A stretch of 64,000 nt of DNA from Clostridia bacterium (GTDB lineage: Bacteria > Bacillota > Clostridia > Oscillospirales > CAG-382). This document shows, piece by piece, positions 17,045 through 25,391 of this stretch; positions within the stretch are counted from its first letter, which is position 1; each line of letters begins with the position of its first letter. Position numbers and translations under genes: made by a program. The stretch spans positions 277,475 to 341,474 of the forward strand of contig JAFYKY010000005.1 in the NCBI GenBank assembly GCA_017537345.1. The letters are read 5' to 3'. The notes under the pieces were generated by a model. The model had not been told where the DNA came from. It did not search any database and was given only the letters and a program-made list of their open reading frames with translations.

Positions 17045-18430
17045 TTATCTGTCAGTTGTAAGATTGTTGTAAAGTGTTGTAAAGGTTACGGAGGCTTCCG
17101 TGCCTTTTCCCTCTTCCGAAACGAATTCAAGGTTCGTTCCGTGAGCTTCCGCAATACGTTTGCACAAAGCAAGTCCCAATCCCGTACCGCCTTGTGCGCG
17201 GGAGCGGGATTTATCGGTACGGTAAAAGGGTTCGGTAATATGCAAAAGCTGTTCTTGGGTCATTCCTATTCCCGTATCCTTTACGTAAAGCTTTACGGTA
17301 TTTTCCGTTAGCTTTGTTCCCACGGTAACGGTTCCGTTCCCTTTACAAGCCTTTACCGCGTTTTCGATAAGATTGGACAGTAAGATATCCATAAGCGGCT
17401 CGTCTGCGGAAACGAACACGTCTTCTGCGATGCAGGAAAGTAAAACGCCTCTGCCGAGGGCTTCTTTATAAAGTCTGTTGCAGGTACGGTAAGCAAGTCC
17501 CCGCAGTGAAATATCCTTGGGGTTTATGCCGTTTTCACGGATAAAAGCGGAATCCAGTAAAATCTCGCTTATATCCTTTAACCGCATCGATTCGGACATA
17601 ATGTATTTTGCCGCATCCACACGCTCTTCTTCGGGAATTTTTGCGCTGCAGATATATTCGGCATAGCCGTGTATCGCAGTAAGAGGTGTGCGCATTTCGT
17701 GGGCAAGGTTATCCAGCATATTCTGTTTGCGGTCCGCCGTGTCCTTAAGCTGGGCTATCTGGCGGGATACCTTGTCTGCCATTATATTGAAATCCCGTGC
17801 CAATGCGGAAACCTCGTCATCCCCCTTGTCCTCTGCCCGCACGTAAAAATTGCCGTTTGCAATATCTCCCGTAGCAGATCTCAGCTTTACAATGGGAAGA
17901 TACAGTTTTCTTAAAATAAAATACAAAACCGCGCCCAAAACCAAAGAAGCAGCCAGCGAGCCGGAAACGAAAACGATACAAAGCCGTGTGAACTCCTTAT
18001 CCAGATAAGATACGTCCTTGGAATACACCATCGTAACCGCACCTTCACACACATCCTTGCTGATAACTATGTACCGCTTGCCATCGTTTCTCGTCATTGA
18101 AAGGGTGTTCTCTGCAGGAACGGGAATTGATTCGGATATGCTTGAATATCCCACGTTTCCATCTGTAATAAATTTAAGAGAAATGTTTTTTCCTTTATAA
18201 AACTTACCGTATGTCGCCTGCAAAAGTCCGGCGCTTTGCGCACCGGTATATTCGTAATCCTTTTCAAAGGCATCGGTAATGCTTAAAAATTCTGTAAGAC
18301 ACACGCTTTTTGCCGCTTCTGTGCTGTTGTGGAAGGTATACATAGCCAAAGCAAACACCGCAACGTTAAGAAAAACCAAAAACAGCACGAAGGTGATAAG
18401 ATATGTACGTTCAAAAAATTTCATTCTCAT
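17045..18430 (-). CDS. Two-component sensor histidine kinase
   Basis: 461 aa. N-terminal membrane segment (about residues 10-30), an extracytoplasmic sensing region, and a second membrane segment near residue 155 (VSGSLAASLVLGAVLYF). A HAMP domain and the dimerisation/phosphoacceptor motif NLAHEMRTPLTAIHGY follow, then the ATPase N-box NLIENAVKA, G1 DTGIGM and G2 GGTGLGLALCKRI. The start codon overlaps the response regulator stop by 4 bp (ATGA), so the two are translationally coupled. The signal sensed is unknown. Confidence 0.92.
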   Translation of the reverse strand: MRMKFFERTYLITFVLFLVFLNVAVFALAMYTFHNSTEAAKSVCLTEFLSITDAFEKDYEYTGAQSAGLLQATYGKFYKGKNISLKFITDGNVGYSSISESIPVPAENTLSMTRNDGKRYIVISKDVCEGAVTMVYSKDVSYLDKEFTRLCIVFVSGSLAASLVLGAVLYFILRKLYLPIVKLRSATGDIANGNFYVRAEDKGDDEVSALARDFNIMADKVSRQIAQLKDTADRKQNMLDNLAHEMRTPLTAIHGYAEYICSAKIPEEERVDAAKYIMSESMRLKDISEILLDSAFIRENGINPKDISLRGLAYRTCNRLYKEALGRGVLLSCIAEDVFVSADEPLMDILLSNLIENAVKACKGNGTVTVGTKLTENTVKLYVKDTGIGMTQEQLLHITEPFYRTDKSRSRAQGGTGLGLALCKRIAEAHGTNLEFVSEEGKGTEASVTFTTLYNNLTTDR

Positions 18431-19074
18431 ATTTCAAAACGGTAACCGACTTTAAATACGGTCTTTATCCTGTCTTTTATTCCCAGCTTGTGTCTGAGCT
18501 GTTGTACGTGTACGTCTACGGTGCGGGTATCTCCGCAGTAGTCGTATTCCCATACTTTTTCAAGTATTTTTTCACGGGAAAGTGCGAGATTGCGGTTGTT
18601 TATAAGCAGTTCCAGCAAAGAAAATTCCTTTGGCGTAAGCACGGCAAGCGCGCCGTTTTTGTATACGTTTCTGCTGCTGAAATCCACGGTTATATCATCA
18701 AAGGAAAAGGTATCCGCATCCCTTTTGGTACGTCGGAGCACCGCCTGAACGCGGGCGGTAAGTTCTGCCATTTCGAACGGCTTTACAATATAATCGTCCG
18801 CACCGAGAGCAAGACCTTTTATGCGGTCGTCAAGTCCCGTTTTGGCGGTGACGAAAATTACGGGTACGCTATTTAAAAGCTTCATTATTTCAAATCCCGA
18901 TATCCCCGGAAGCATTACGTCAAGAATTATAAGATCGGGCTGTTCGCTTTTGATCAGCGATAATGCCTGCACTCCATCGTATGCGGGGATACATTCGTGG
19001 CCCACAAGGGTAAGATTTTTGCACACAAGACGGTTTATGGGAAGTTCATCGTCAACTATAAGAAGTTTTGCCAA
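18427..19074 (-). CDS. OmpR/PhoB-family response regulator
   Basis: 215 aa. The receiver domain has its phosphoacceptor Asp in LIILDVMLPG, the conserved Thr in VIFVTAKTG and Lys in DDYIVKPF. It is followed by a C-terminal winged-helix DNA-binding domain containing LTPKEFSLLELL and RTVDVHVQQLRHKLG. It is the first gene of the operon, upstream of its kinase. Its promoter shares a box with the neighbouring secreted-protein gene, suggesting autoregulation plus control of that gene. Confidence 0.94.
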   Translation of the reverse strand: MAKLLIVDDELPINRLVCKNLTLVGHECIPAYDGVQALSLIKSEQPDLIILDVMLPGISGFEIMKLLNSVPVIFVTAKTGLDDRIKGLALGADDYIVKPFEMAELTARVQAVLRRTKRDADTFSFDDITVDFSSRNVYKNGALAVLTPKEFSLLELLINNRNLALSREKILEKVWEYDYCGDTRTVDVHVQQLRHKLGIKDRIKTVFKVGYRFEI

Positions 19075-19106
19075 TGTTTTTACACTCCTTGCATTTTATT
19101 GGATAT

Positions 19107-19138
19107 ATTATAACAGACGGATGTTATGAAATTGTAAT
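19107..19138 (-). promoter_or_regulatory. Promoter of the two-component operon with putative autoregulatory box
   Basis: Minus strand: ATTACAATTTCATAA (19124-19138) lies 11 nt upstream of an extended -10, TGTTATAAT (19107-19115). The box matches the one at 17026-17040 in 13 of 15 positions with identical spacing. Confidence 0.6.
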
Positions 19139-19170
19139 GAAAATAAAATTTATTTTAAATAAAATTAATA

Positions 19171-19199
19171 TTGCAAAACCTTTATTTCCGTGGTAAAAT
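19171..19199 (+). promoter_or_regulatory. Promoter of the ArsB-like transporter
   Basis: -35 TTGCAA at 19171-19176, 17-bp spacer ending GTGG, -10 TAAAAT at 19194-19199, with an extended TGn. Confidence 0.65.
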
Positions 19200-19233
19200 C
19201 CTTTTTTGGAAAAAACATAAAAGGAAATTTGCA

Positions 19234-20517
19234 ATGATCACCGCAATAATTATCGCTTCCCTTACCTGCCTTGCGTTTATATGCAATATACTTATAAAAC
19301 CGTCTGTAATTATTAAAGGCAAAAGCTACGGGATATACTGGATATTCCCTCTCATTGGCGCGGGACTTCTTCTTTTGACAAAGGTGATTACCCCGAAACA
19401 GCTTGTTGACGGTCTTACGGCAGACACCGATATAAACCCCATAAAAATACTTGTTCTGTTTTTATCTCTTACCCTTATGTCCGTACTGCTGGACAGCGCG
19501 GGATTTTTCCGTATACTCGCTTCGAAGGCTTTGTCTGTTGCAAAGCACAGCCAATGGGCGCTGTTTATATGTCTGTATCTTACGGTATCCGTGCTTACCG
19601 TATTTACTTCCAACGATATTATTGTTCTTACCTTTACTCCCTTTATATGCTATTTTGCCCATAACGCAAAAATAGACCCTATCCCCTATCTCGTGGGTGA
19701 ATTTATTGCCGCAAACACCTGGAGTATGGCGTTGGTGATCGGTAATCCCACAAACATATATCTTGCAGGTACGGCAGGCATAAATTTCGGCGAATACTTA
19801 ACCGTAATGGCACTCCCCACTCTGCTTACGGGTATAACTGCGTTCGGCGCACTGTGTCTTATCTTCCGCAAAAAGCTTTCTGCGCCGATGGTTGCCGAAC
19901 AAAACGAAAAGCCCGAATCCGATATTCCCCTTATGGTGATCGGCGTGGCGCATCTGGGCGTGTGTATACTGCTTATGGCGGTATCCTCCTGGCTGAGCAT
20001 ACCTATGTGGATAGTTTCCGCGGTCTGCTTTATAAGCCAGTATTTGTGCTCCTTTGTTTACTGCCTGTTTTCAAAAAAGCTTATGTACGTTTTCGAATCC
20101 TTAAAAAGAGCGCCCGTAATAACCGTACCTTTCGTGCTGTCTATGTTTACCATAGTGCTTGCGTTGGTCAATACCGGCGCTACGGAAACTGTCCGCGCAT
20201 ATCTGCTGGAGGGTGAAAGCGTTTTGAAATGCGGAGTTTCCTCCTTTTTTGCTTCAAATCTTATTAACAACATTCCTATGAGCGTGCTGTTTTCCGCACT
20301 GGTAGGCGAAGATAAAGCGGCGGTTTACGCTTCCGTTGTGGGTTCAAACCTCGGCGCCTTCCTGACCCCCGTAGGCGCACTTGCGGGAATAATGTGGACG
20401 GGGCTTTTGAAAAACCACGGAATAAAGCTTTCCTTTGCAAGATTTTCTTATTACGGAATATTGGTTTCCATACCTGCGCTTATTGCCGCTATTGTCGGCA
20501 TATACATTGTACTGTAA
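19234..20517 (+). CDS. ArsB/NhaD (ion transporter superfamily) permease
   Basis: About 427 aa with 10-12 predicted membrane segments. It fits the ArsB/CitM/NhaD-type ion transporter superfamily: FTSNDIIVLTFTPF and GNPTNIYLAGTAGINFGEY match the conserved half-repeat motifs (SNDxxxLxxTP and GNPxN), and a second copy is FFASNLINNIPMSV with GSNLGAFLTPVGALAGIMW. The start at 19234 has AAGGAAA upstream; an earlier in-frame TTG coincides with the -35 box. The substrate could be arsenite, Na+/H+ or a carboxylate; no ars regulator or reductase is adjacent, so it is left open. Confidence 0.82.
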   Translation: MITAIIIASLTCLAFICNILIKPSVIIKGKSYGIYWIFPLIGAGLLLLTKVITPKQLVDGLTADTDINPIKILVLFLSLTLMSVLLDSAGFFRILASKALSVAKHSQWALFICLYLTVSVLTVFTSNDIIVLTFTPFICYFAHNAKIDPIPYLVGEFIAANTWSMALVIGNPTNIYLAGTAGINFGEYLTVMALPTLLTGITAFGALCLIFRKKLSAPMVAEQNEKPESDIPLMVIGVAHLGVCILLMAVSSWLSIPMWIVSAVCFISQYLCSFVYCLFSKKLMYVFESLKRAPVITVPFVLSMFTIVLALVNTGATETVRAYLLEGESVLKCGVSSFFASNLINNIPMSVLFSALVGEDKAAVYASVVGSNLGAFLTPVGALAGIMWTGLLKNHGIKLSFARFSYYGILVSIPALIAAIVGIYIVL

Positions 20518-20518
20518 C

Positions 20519-20551
20519 AAAAAATCACCTCTCGCAAGAGGTGATTTTTAA
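20519..20551. terminator. Bidirectional terminator
   Basis: Stem AAAATCACCTCT with AGAGGTGATTTT around a CGCA loop, with A and T flanks. It separates the convergent transporter (+) and dapF (-) genes. Confidence 0.88.
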
Positions 20552-20560
20552 TTTGTAAAT

Positions 20561-21319
20561 TTAACAGTATTCCGCTTTTCCCGTCATAAACACCCGTCTG
20601 TCGGAGCAAACGCGGATAACGAGATCGCCTTTGGCGAGAGTTACGGTTATATCCGTATCCGCATCGCAATATCCCTTTGCCACGGCAACGGCGGCAAGAG
20701 CGCAAGCTCCCGTTCCGCAGGCGGCGGTTTCACCACTGCCCCTCTCCCACACACGCATTTCAAGATGTGTACGGGAGTGAACCTTGGCGAATTCCGTATT
20801 CACACGGTTGGGGAAGCATCTGCTGTGCTCGATAACGGGACCTATCTCCTCAAGACAAAGCTCCTTCGGTTCATCGCAAAAGACAACGAAATGGGGGTTT
20901 CCCATAGAAGCGGCGGTGCCGCGCCATATTTTTCCGCAGGCGGAGACCGATATATCGTCCAAAACCTCGGATATTCCCATATCCACCTTGATTAATTCTG
21001 TAACGCCGTTTTCGGTTAAAGGATAAAGCTTTTTTACGCCCGCTCCCGTTTCGAGAGTTATGCAGGGCTTGTTTACAATGCCTTTATCCACCGCGTAACG
21101 GGCTACGCAACGGGCGCCGTTTCCGCACATTTCCGCTTCGCTTCCGTCGGAATTGAAGATACGCATCTTCACATCGCAGGTTTCGGAGGGCAAAACGAGG
21201 ATTATACCGTCTGTTTTGTATTTTGACGCAAGAATAACGCTTTGTTTTTCCGGCTCGTTTATTTCCTCGCCTATCATAACGTAGGAATTTCCGATACCGT
21301 GCATGGGGGTATATTCCAT
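20561..21319 (-). CDS. dapF: Diaminopimelate epimerase
   Basis: Converts LL- to meso-diaminopimelate for lysine and peptidoglycan synthesis in the cytoplasm. 252 aa, slightly short for the family. The cofactor-free two-cysteine mechanism is supported by both catalytic Cys motifs: EMCGNGARC in the first half and AACGTGACAL in the second. The substrate-binding HGIGNSY at the N-terminus matches the family HGxGNDF motif, with Ser in place of Asp and Tyr in place of Phe. It sits 3 bp downstream of a small zinc-ribbon gene and an alpha-galactosidase on the same strand. Confidence 0.92.
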   Translation of the reverse strand: MEYTPMHGIGNSYVMIGEEINEPEKQSVILASKYKTDGIILVLPSETCDVKMRIFNSDGSEAEMCGNGARCVARYAVDKGIVNKPCITLETGAGVKKLYPLTENGVTELIKVDMGISEVLDDISVSACGKIWRGTAASMGNPHFVVFCDEPKELCLEEIGPVIEHSRCFPNRVNTEFAKVHSRTHLEMRVWERGSGETAACGTGACALAAVAVAKGYCDADTDITVTLAKGDLVIRVCSDRRVFMTGKAEYC

Positions 21320-21322
21320 ATT

Positions 21323-21523
21323 TTACTCCTTTTTGGCGAACAAGGTGCATCCGTACGCCCTGTATTCCTCTATAAGCTCTCTTACGCGGGCTTCGGTAGC
21401 GCCGAAGTGTTTTGAAAGACAAGGTATGCACATAAATTCTTCTGCGGCTCTGTTTATCATTTTCTTATGGCATCCGATATCGTCTGCCGTAAGAGAAGCG
21501 CCGCAACGGATACATTTATGCAT
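21323..21523 (-). CDS. Small CxxC zinc-ribbon-like protein
   Basis: 66 aa. An N-terminal CIRCG and a later CIPC suggest a four-Cys zinc site, followed by a charged helix (RVRELIEEYRAYG). It overlaps the upstream alpha-galactosidase by 8 bp and precedes dapF by 3 bp, so it is part of that transcript. I recognise it only as a small conserved-looking zinc-binding protein; no function can be assigned. Confidence 0.65.
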   Translation of the reverse strand: MHKCIRCGASLTADDIGCHKKMINRAAEEFMCIPCLSKHFGATEARVRELIEEYRAYGCTLFAKKE

Positions 21524-22649
21524 CGACTACCTTACACCTGAACAGACGGCAGCCGTGAGCGGGAAGCTTGGGAAATCTCATAACGTCCACAGCTTCGCAG
21601 GTTTCACCCGTCCAAAGCTCTTTGCAGACAAGCTTCTTGCCGGTGGCATATCCCAATCCCATACTGTCAAGCTGGAAGTTGGGCCATTCTTCGTTATCTC
21701 CGAGATTAAATGCGCCGATAGCCACGTCGCCGTTATCAAGCTGCTTTGCAACCATATATACTCTGCCGGACCACCAGTTGTCCGCCTCTACGAGATAAGC
21801 CTGACGGCAAGCGGGGTCTTGGTTTATGGCAATAACGTCTTTATTTAACAGAATGGTTTTGGTTTCATCTGTCATATTTCTTACATCGCAACCGATCATA
21901 AGAGGAGAGTTGAACATCGCCCAAACGGAAAAATGCGTCTTGTATTCTTCAAAGGTGCATCCCGTAAGACCTACGTTACCTTTTCCGTTCATACCGACTA
22001 CAAGCATATCCATATCGTTAAAGCAGCCTGCACCGTTGTAATCCCAGATACCGAGCTGATGCATAGTAAGATCTCTGATAGACGCCCAGCTATCCACAAT
22101 ATCACCGGTAGAACGCCACATATGCGCGCCGGTGGTCTTTATCCATTTGTGCGTTTCCTGATGTCCCCAGGAGCAGGCGGAAAACAGAATATCTCTTCCG
22201 CTGTTTGCAAGGGCGGTGCCCATTTTTTTATAAAGCAAATGACCGGGCACGCAATTGGGACGGTAGCAAAAATCGTATTTAAGAAAATCCACGCCCCATT
22301 CCGCAAACGTCTTAGCGTCAACGTACTCGTGGTCAAAAGATCCCGGATAATCCGCGCAGGTTCTGGTACCCGCGCAGGAGTACATACCGAATTTTAATCC
22401 CTTGGAATGAACGTAATCTGCAACGTCCTTCATTCCGTTGGGGAACTTGACGGGGTCTGCAACCAGCTTTCCCTCTGCATCTCTTTCCTTCAAAGACCAG
22501 CAATCGTCTATAACCAGATAATTGTAACCTGCTTCAAGCAATCCGTTTTCCACCATAGCGTCTGCGGTGGTGCGGATAAGCTCATCGTTTATATTGGGGC
22601 CAAAGGTATTCCAGGAATTCCAGCCCATCGGGGGTGTTTTAACTACCAT
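21516..22649 (-). CDS. Glycoside hydrolase family 27 alpha-galactosidase
   Basis: Predicted to remove terminal alpha-galactose residues. About 377 aa, TIM-barrel plus C-terminal beta domain. GH27 hallmarks are PPMGWNSWN at the N-terminus, VIDDCWS, the nucleophile region LKYDFCY, the acid/base region WRSTGDIVDSW and GCFNDMDMLVVG. The start MVVKTPPMGW at 22649 is chosen because AGGAGG lies 11 bp upstream and family members begin close to this motif; the in-frame extension to 22715 would read through the promoter. No signal peptide is seen, so it acts inside the cell on imported galactosides. Confidence 0.92.
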   Translation of the reverse strand: MVVKTPPMGWNSWNTFGPNINDELIRTTADAMVENGLLEAGYNYLVIDDCWSLKERDAEGKLVADPVKFPNGMKDVADYVHSKGLKFGMYSCAGTRTCADYPGSFDHEYVDAKTFAEWGVDFLKYDFCYRPNCVPGHLLYKKMGTALANSGRDILFSACSWGHQETHKWIKTTGAHMWRSTGDIVDSWASIRDLTMHQLGIWDYNGAGCFNDMDMLVVGMNGKGNVGLTGCTFEEYKTHFSVWAMFNSPLMIGCDVRNMTDETKTILLNKDVIAINQDPACRQAYLVEADNWWSGRVYMVAKQLDNGDVAIGAFNLGDNEEWPNFQLDSMGLGYATGKKLVCKELWTGETCEAVDVMRFPKLPAHGCRLFRCKVVDA

Positions 22650-22682
22650 AATTTTACAATCCTCCTTGTGTTTTATGAATAA

Positions 22683-22711
22683 ATTATATGTTATCGGAAG
22701 CAAAAAGTCAA
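22683..22711 (-). promoter_or_regulatory. Promoter of the GH27/zinc-ribbon/dapF operon
   Basis: Minus strand: -35 TTGACT (22706-22711), 17-bp spacer, -10 TATAAT (22683-22688). Confidence 0.75.
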
Positions 22712-22730
22712 TCACTTTAAATAAAAGTTA

Positions 22731-22759
22731 TTGAAACCGCGTATAATCCGTGATATAAT
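22731..22759 (+). promoter_or_regulatory. Promoter of the small lipoprotein gene
   Basis: -35 TTGAAA (22731-22736), 17-bp spacer ending GTGA, -10 TATAAT (22754-22759), with an extended TGn. Confidence 0.7.
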
Positions 22760-22822
22760 GAAAAAAATAAATGCAGTTTAACCGACTACTATAACGCGTT
22801 AAATAAGAGAAGGAGAAACTGC

Positions 22823-23143
22823 ATGAAAAAATCATTTTTTGTTTTGCTGGCAATATGCGTTATCGCATTGGCGGCGCTTACCGCCTGCGCCAGCGGCTGC
22901 GAAGATCAAACGAATACGTCTAACACTTCTTCCACATCCAAGCCTTCCGTTTCCAAAGACGAAGGCTCCAAGGGAGATAATTCGAAAAACGAAACGTCTT
23001 CGCCCGTTTCTATCCCCGACGTATCTGTGAACGTGTCCGATATGAGCATTATACCCGACACCAGCGATATGTTTAAGGATGAAAGCACTATCGGCGATTA
23101 TTCCGACGGTATGCTTCAGGAATCCGGAAACGGCACAAAGTAA
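22823..23143 (+). CDS. Small Ser/Thr-rich lipoprotein
   Basis: 106 aa. Signal peptide MKKSFFVLLAICVIALAA with lipobox LTAC, so it should be lipidated on the membrane outer face. The mature part is a low-complexity Ser/Thr/Lys/Asp-rich stretch, probably a disordered linker without a folded domain. AGGAGAAAC precedes the start. It lies 50 bp before a large secreted protein on the same strand. No function can be assigned. Confidence 0.75.
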   Translation: MKKSFFVLLAICVIALAALTACASGCEDQTNTSNTSSTSKPSVSKDEGSKGDNSKNETSSPVSIPDVSVNVSDMSIIPDTSDMFKDESTIGDYSDGMLQESGNGTK

Positions 23144-23147
23144 CAAA

Positions 23148-23165
23148 AGCGGCTGTACAGCCGCT
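23148..23165 (+). terminator. Palindromic hairpin between two secreted-protein genes
   Basis: A perfect 18-bp palindrome, AGCGGCTGTACAGCCGCT, preceded by AAA but followed by ACATATACATTTT without a real T-run. It may be a weak terminator or an mRNA-stabilising hairpin. Confidence 0.45.
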
Positions 23166-23193
23166 ACATATACATTTTCTGGAGGTACATATT

Positions 23194-25080
23194 TTGAAAC
23201 GAATTATTTGCTTGATTATGACAGCGGTCTTGCTTTGCATTTCGCTTCTGCCTATCACCGCTTCCGCCGTAACGGTTTACGATTACACTCTTGTTTCCAA
23301 AGGTGCGTCTTATGAATACACCGATTGCTATACCACGCCCGGTCTGGGATACACATCGGTGGACGGAAAAGAGCTTACCGACGGCAAACTGCCCACAGAC
23401 GATTACGGAACGGAATGGATAGCTTTGGATTACCGTCTTGAAGCGCCTATGTCAGCCGTAATAGATCTGGGTAAAAATTATGATGATCTGGGCAAATTCA
23501 GAGTATATCTTACCGCATCCGCCCACTCCGGCATAGACAGACCCTCCGAATGCGTATTCTACGTTTCCGCAGACGGAAAATCGTTTACCAAGGTTGGCGA
23601 GGGCAAGTACGAGAATGACACCGCAAAGCATACCTGGTGCACACTTGAGCTTGACGGAAAGGTCAGCGGAAGATACGTTAAGGTTTCTTTAGGCGAAACG
23701 CCCTTGACCGGCGTGTTCGTTTTCTGCGGAGAATTTGAAGTATACACTATTCAGGGTAATGACATTCCCGCTGCCAATATTCCCGGAATAGAGATCGTTG
23801 ACAGCTCTTACTTAAAACTTGACGGAGATTACATAACCAAGCTTCATCTTGATCACACCGTCGAGTACGTGCTTAAAAATCTTGACAGCACCGAAAAGGT
23901 GTTTGCTTTTGACGCAAAGGGCAACAAAAAATCCGAAAATGACGTTCTGAGAACCGGAGATTACTTTGCAAAAATTGTAGATAACACCGAAATTGACAGA
24001 ATATACGCAGTTGTTGAAGGCGACATAAACGGCGACGGTAAAATCAACCTTTCAGACTATCTGTACAGTCTGCGTATTGCGAAAAACAATATTAAGGTTT
24101 CCGATGCCGGAAAGAAAGCCAATACCGATAAAAACCGCATTAAAAACCACATTACCGGAGTAGAAAATATGTTTGATGCTTATCCTCACCATCCCGTTGC
24201 CCCCGATATTCACCTGAACGGATTTACAAAGCATTCCTTGACTCTTGCAAAAACCAACGATAGTACATATACCCTCTCCACCACAGCTTCCAACGGAAAA
24301 CAGCTTACCCAGACCTTTTACAGAACCGCCTGGGGCACCTGGAATATCGGCGCGCTGTCTGTAGGCGGAGTTAATATTGCGGGCGGCGGCACCGATTGGG
24401 AATACGTTTTCCGCGCAAAAGGCGCAAAGGACGGATTTTCCGGTGGCAACCACGCAAACGAAATATTGGTGGATTTGAAAATATACGACGGTGTTACCGG
24501 TAAAGAGATAAAGCTTTCCAACGGACAAAAAGCGCAAAATCTTGAAAAGATAAAGATAGTTGAAAAGACCAAGCTTCATCTGGGAGATGCAAACAATTGC
24601 TACGCCGCGGTTACCCGTAATTACACCTTCTACGGCGAAACCATTGCTCTTGAATGTGATTTCGAATTCCTTACGGATATGGAATTCTCCCTTTCCTACA
24701 CCTGTATGTTCCCCGTTCCCAAGACCGTAGGCTTGTACTGTATGTTCCGTAACGTTGACGGCACGGAAAACTTTGTTGAAACTATGGAAGTAGGTCTGGC
24801 TGATTACAGCGGTCCTATGTACAAAGGAAACGCGGCAACGGAATGCGTTATCTGGGGCAAAAAGAACACCGATTACGCATTTATCGTAAAAGTAGACACG
24901 GTGGAGGATTCTCTGGACAACTTCCGCAACGGTTCAAAGACTTTCTATTGGGATATGAATACCACATCCAACAAGCTGTATTTCTCCCGTTTCCCCGATT
25001 CCACGTATGAAAAGGTAGAAAAAGGAACCGAGTGGCACACCTCCTGCTCCTGGACGGTTTTCTGTCTTGAAGACAAATAA
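23194..25080 (+). CDS. Large secreted protein with discoidin-like and dockerin-like modules
   Basis: 628 aa. The start is a TTG with GGAGG 8 bp upstream, followed by signal peptide MKRIICLIMTAVLLCISLLP ending near ASA. Residues about 40-185 look like an F5/8 type C (discoidin) carbohydrate-binding fold (AVIDLGKNYDDLGKFRVYL, GRYVKVSLGE). Near residue 278 a single clear dockerin-type calcium loop, GDINGDGKINLSDYLYSLR, is followed by a degenerate second repeat. The C-terminal 300 residues are beta-rich and unrecognised, with many aromatic residues. Probably an extracellular polysaccharide-binding or processing protein. Confidence 0.75.
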   Translation: MKRIICLIMTAVLLCISLLPITASAVTVYDYTLVSKGASYEYTDCYTTPGLGYTSVDGKELTDGKLPTDDYGTEWIALDYRLEAPMSAVIDLGKNYDDLGKFRVYLTASAHSGIDRPSECVFYVSADGKSFTKVGEGKYENDTAKHTWCTLELDGKVSGRYVKVSLGETPLTGVFVFCGEFEVYTIQGNDIPAANIPGIEIVDSSYLKLDGDYITKLHLDHTVEYVLKNLDSTEKVFAFDAKGNKKSENDVLRTGDYFAKIVDNTEIDRIYAVVEGDINGDGKINLSDYLYSLRIAKNNIKVSDAGKKANTDKNRIKNHITGVENMFDAYPHHPVAPDIHLNGFTKHSLTLAKTNDSTYTLSTTASNGKQLTQTFYRTAWGTWNIGALSVGGVNIAGGGTDWEYVFRAKGAKDGFSGGNHANEILVDLKIYDGVTGKEIKLSNGQKAQNLEKIKIVEKTKLHLGDANNCYAAVTRNYTFYGETIALECDFEFLTDMEFSLSYTCMFPVPKTVGLYCMFRNVDGTENFVETMEVGLADYSGPMYKGNAATECVIWGKKNTDYAFIVKVDTVEDSLDNFRNGSKTFYWDMNTTSNKLYFSRFPDSTYEKVEKGTEWHTSCSWTVFCLEDK

Positions 25081-25098
25081 TACCTATATACACATTTT

Positions 25099-25130
25099 CC
25101 CGTAGTGGTCTTCACTACGGGATTTTTTTA
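25099..25130 (+). terminator. Terminator of the discoidin/dockerin-like gene
   Basis: Stem CCCGTAGTG with CACTACGGG around a five-base loop, followed by ATTTTTTT. Confidence 0.9.
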
Positions 25131-25157
25131 TTCATATAATGTAGTAAAAAAGGAGTG

Positions 25158-25391
25158 ATGAAATTGGACACTGTTATAGTGCTAACGTCTATGACCTACG
25201 CATATAAAGCCCAGGAAATTCTGAACAGATACGGAATAAAAAATTTCCTGACAAGAAATGCCCAGACATCCCGTATACGCGGTTGCGGATACGGATTAAT
25301 AATAGACGGAAATCAAAGCGGTTACGTGCAAAAGTTGCTCTTGGAAAACGGAATTAAAATAGCCGGAATTACGGGGGAAAAGAAAAGATGA
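25158..25391 (+). CDS. DUF3343 family protein, putative Se/S carrier
   Basis: About 77 aa with the layout of DUF3343 proteins: an N-terminal beta-alpha unit (VIVLTSMTYAYKAQEIL) and the conserved RGCGYGLII cysteine motif, proposed in the family to carry sulfur or selenium. It overlaps the following cysteine-desulfurase-like gene by 4 bp, the typical pairing. Start choice is uncertain: AGGAG is 2 bp before the ATG at 25158, while an in-frame TTG at 25164 has better spacing and would give MDTVIVL. Confidence 0.78.
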   Translation: MKLDTVIVLTSMTYAYKAQEILNRYGIKNFLTRNAQTSRIRGCGYGLIIDGNQSGYVQKLLLENGIKIAGITGEKKR

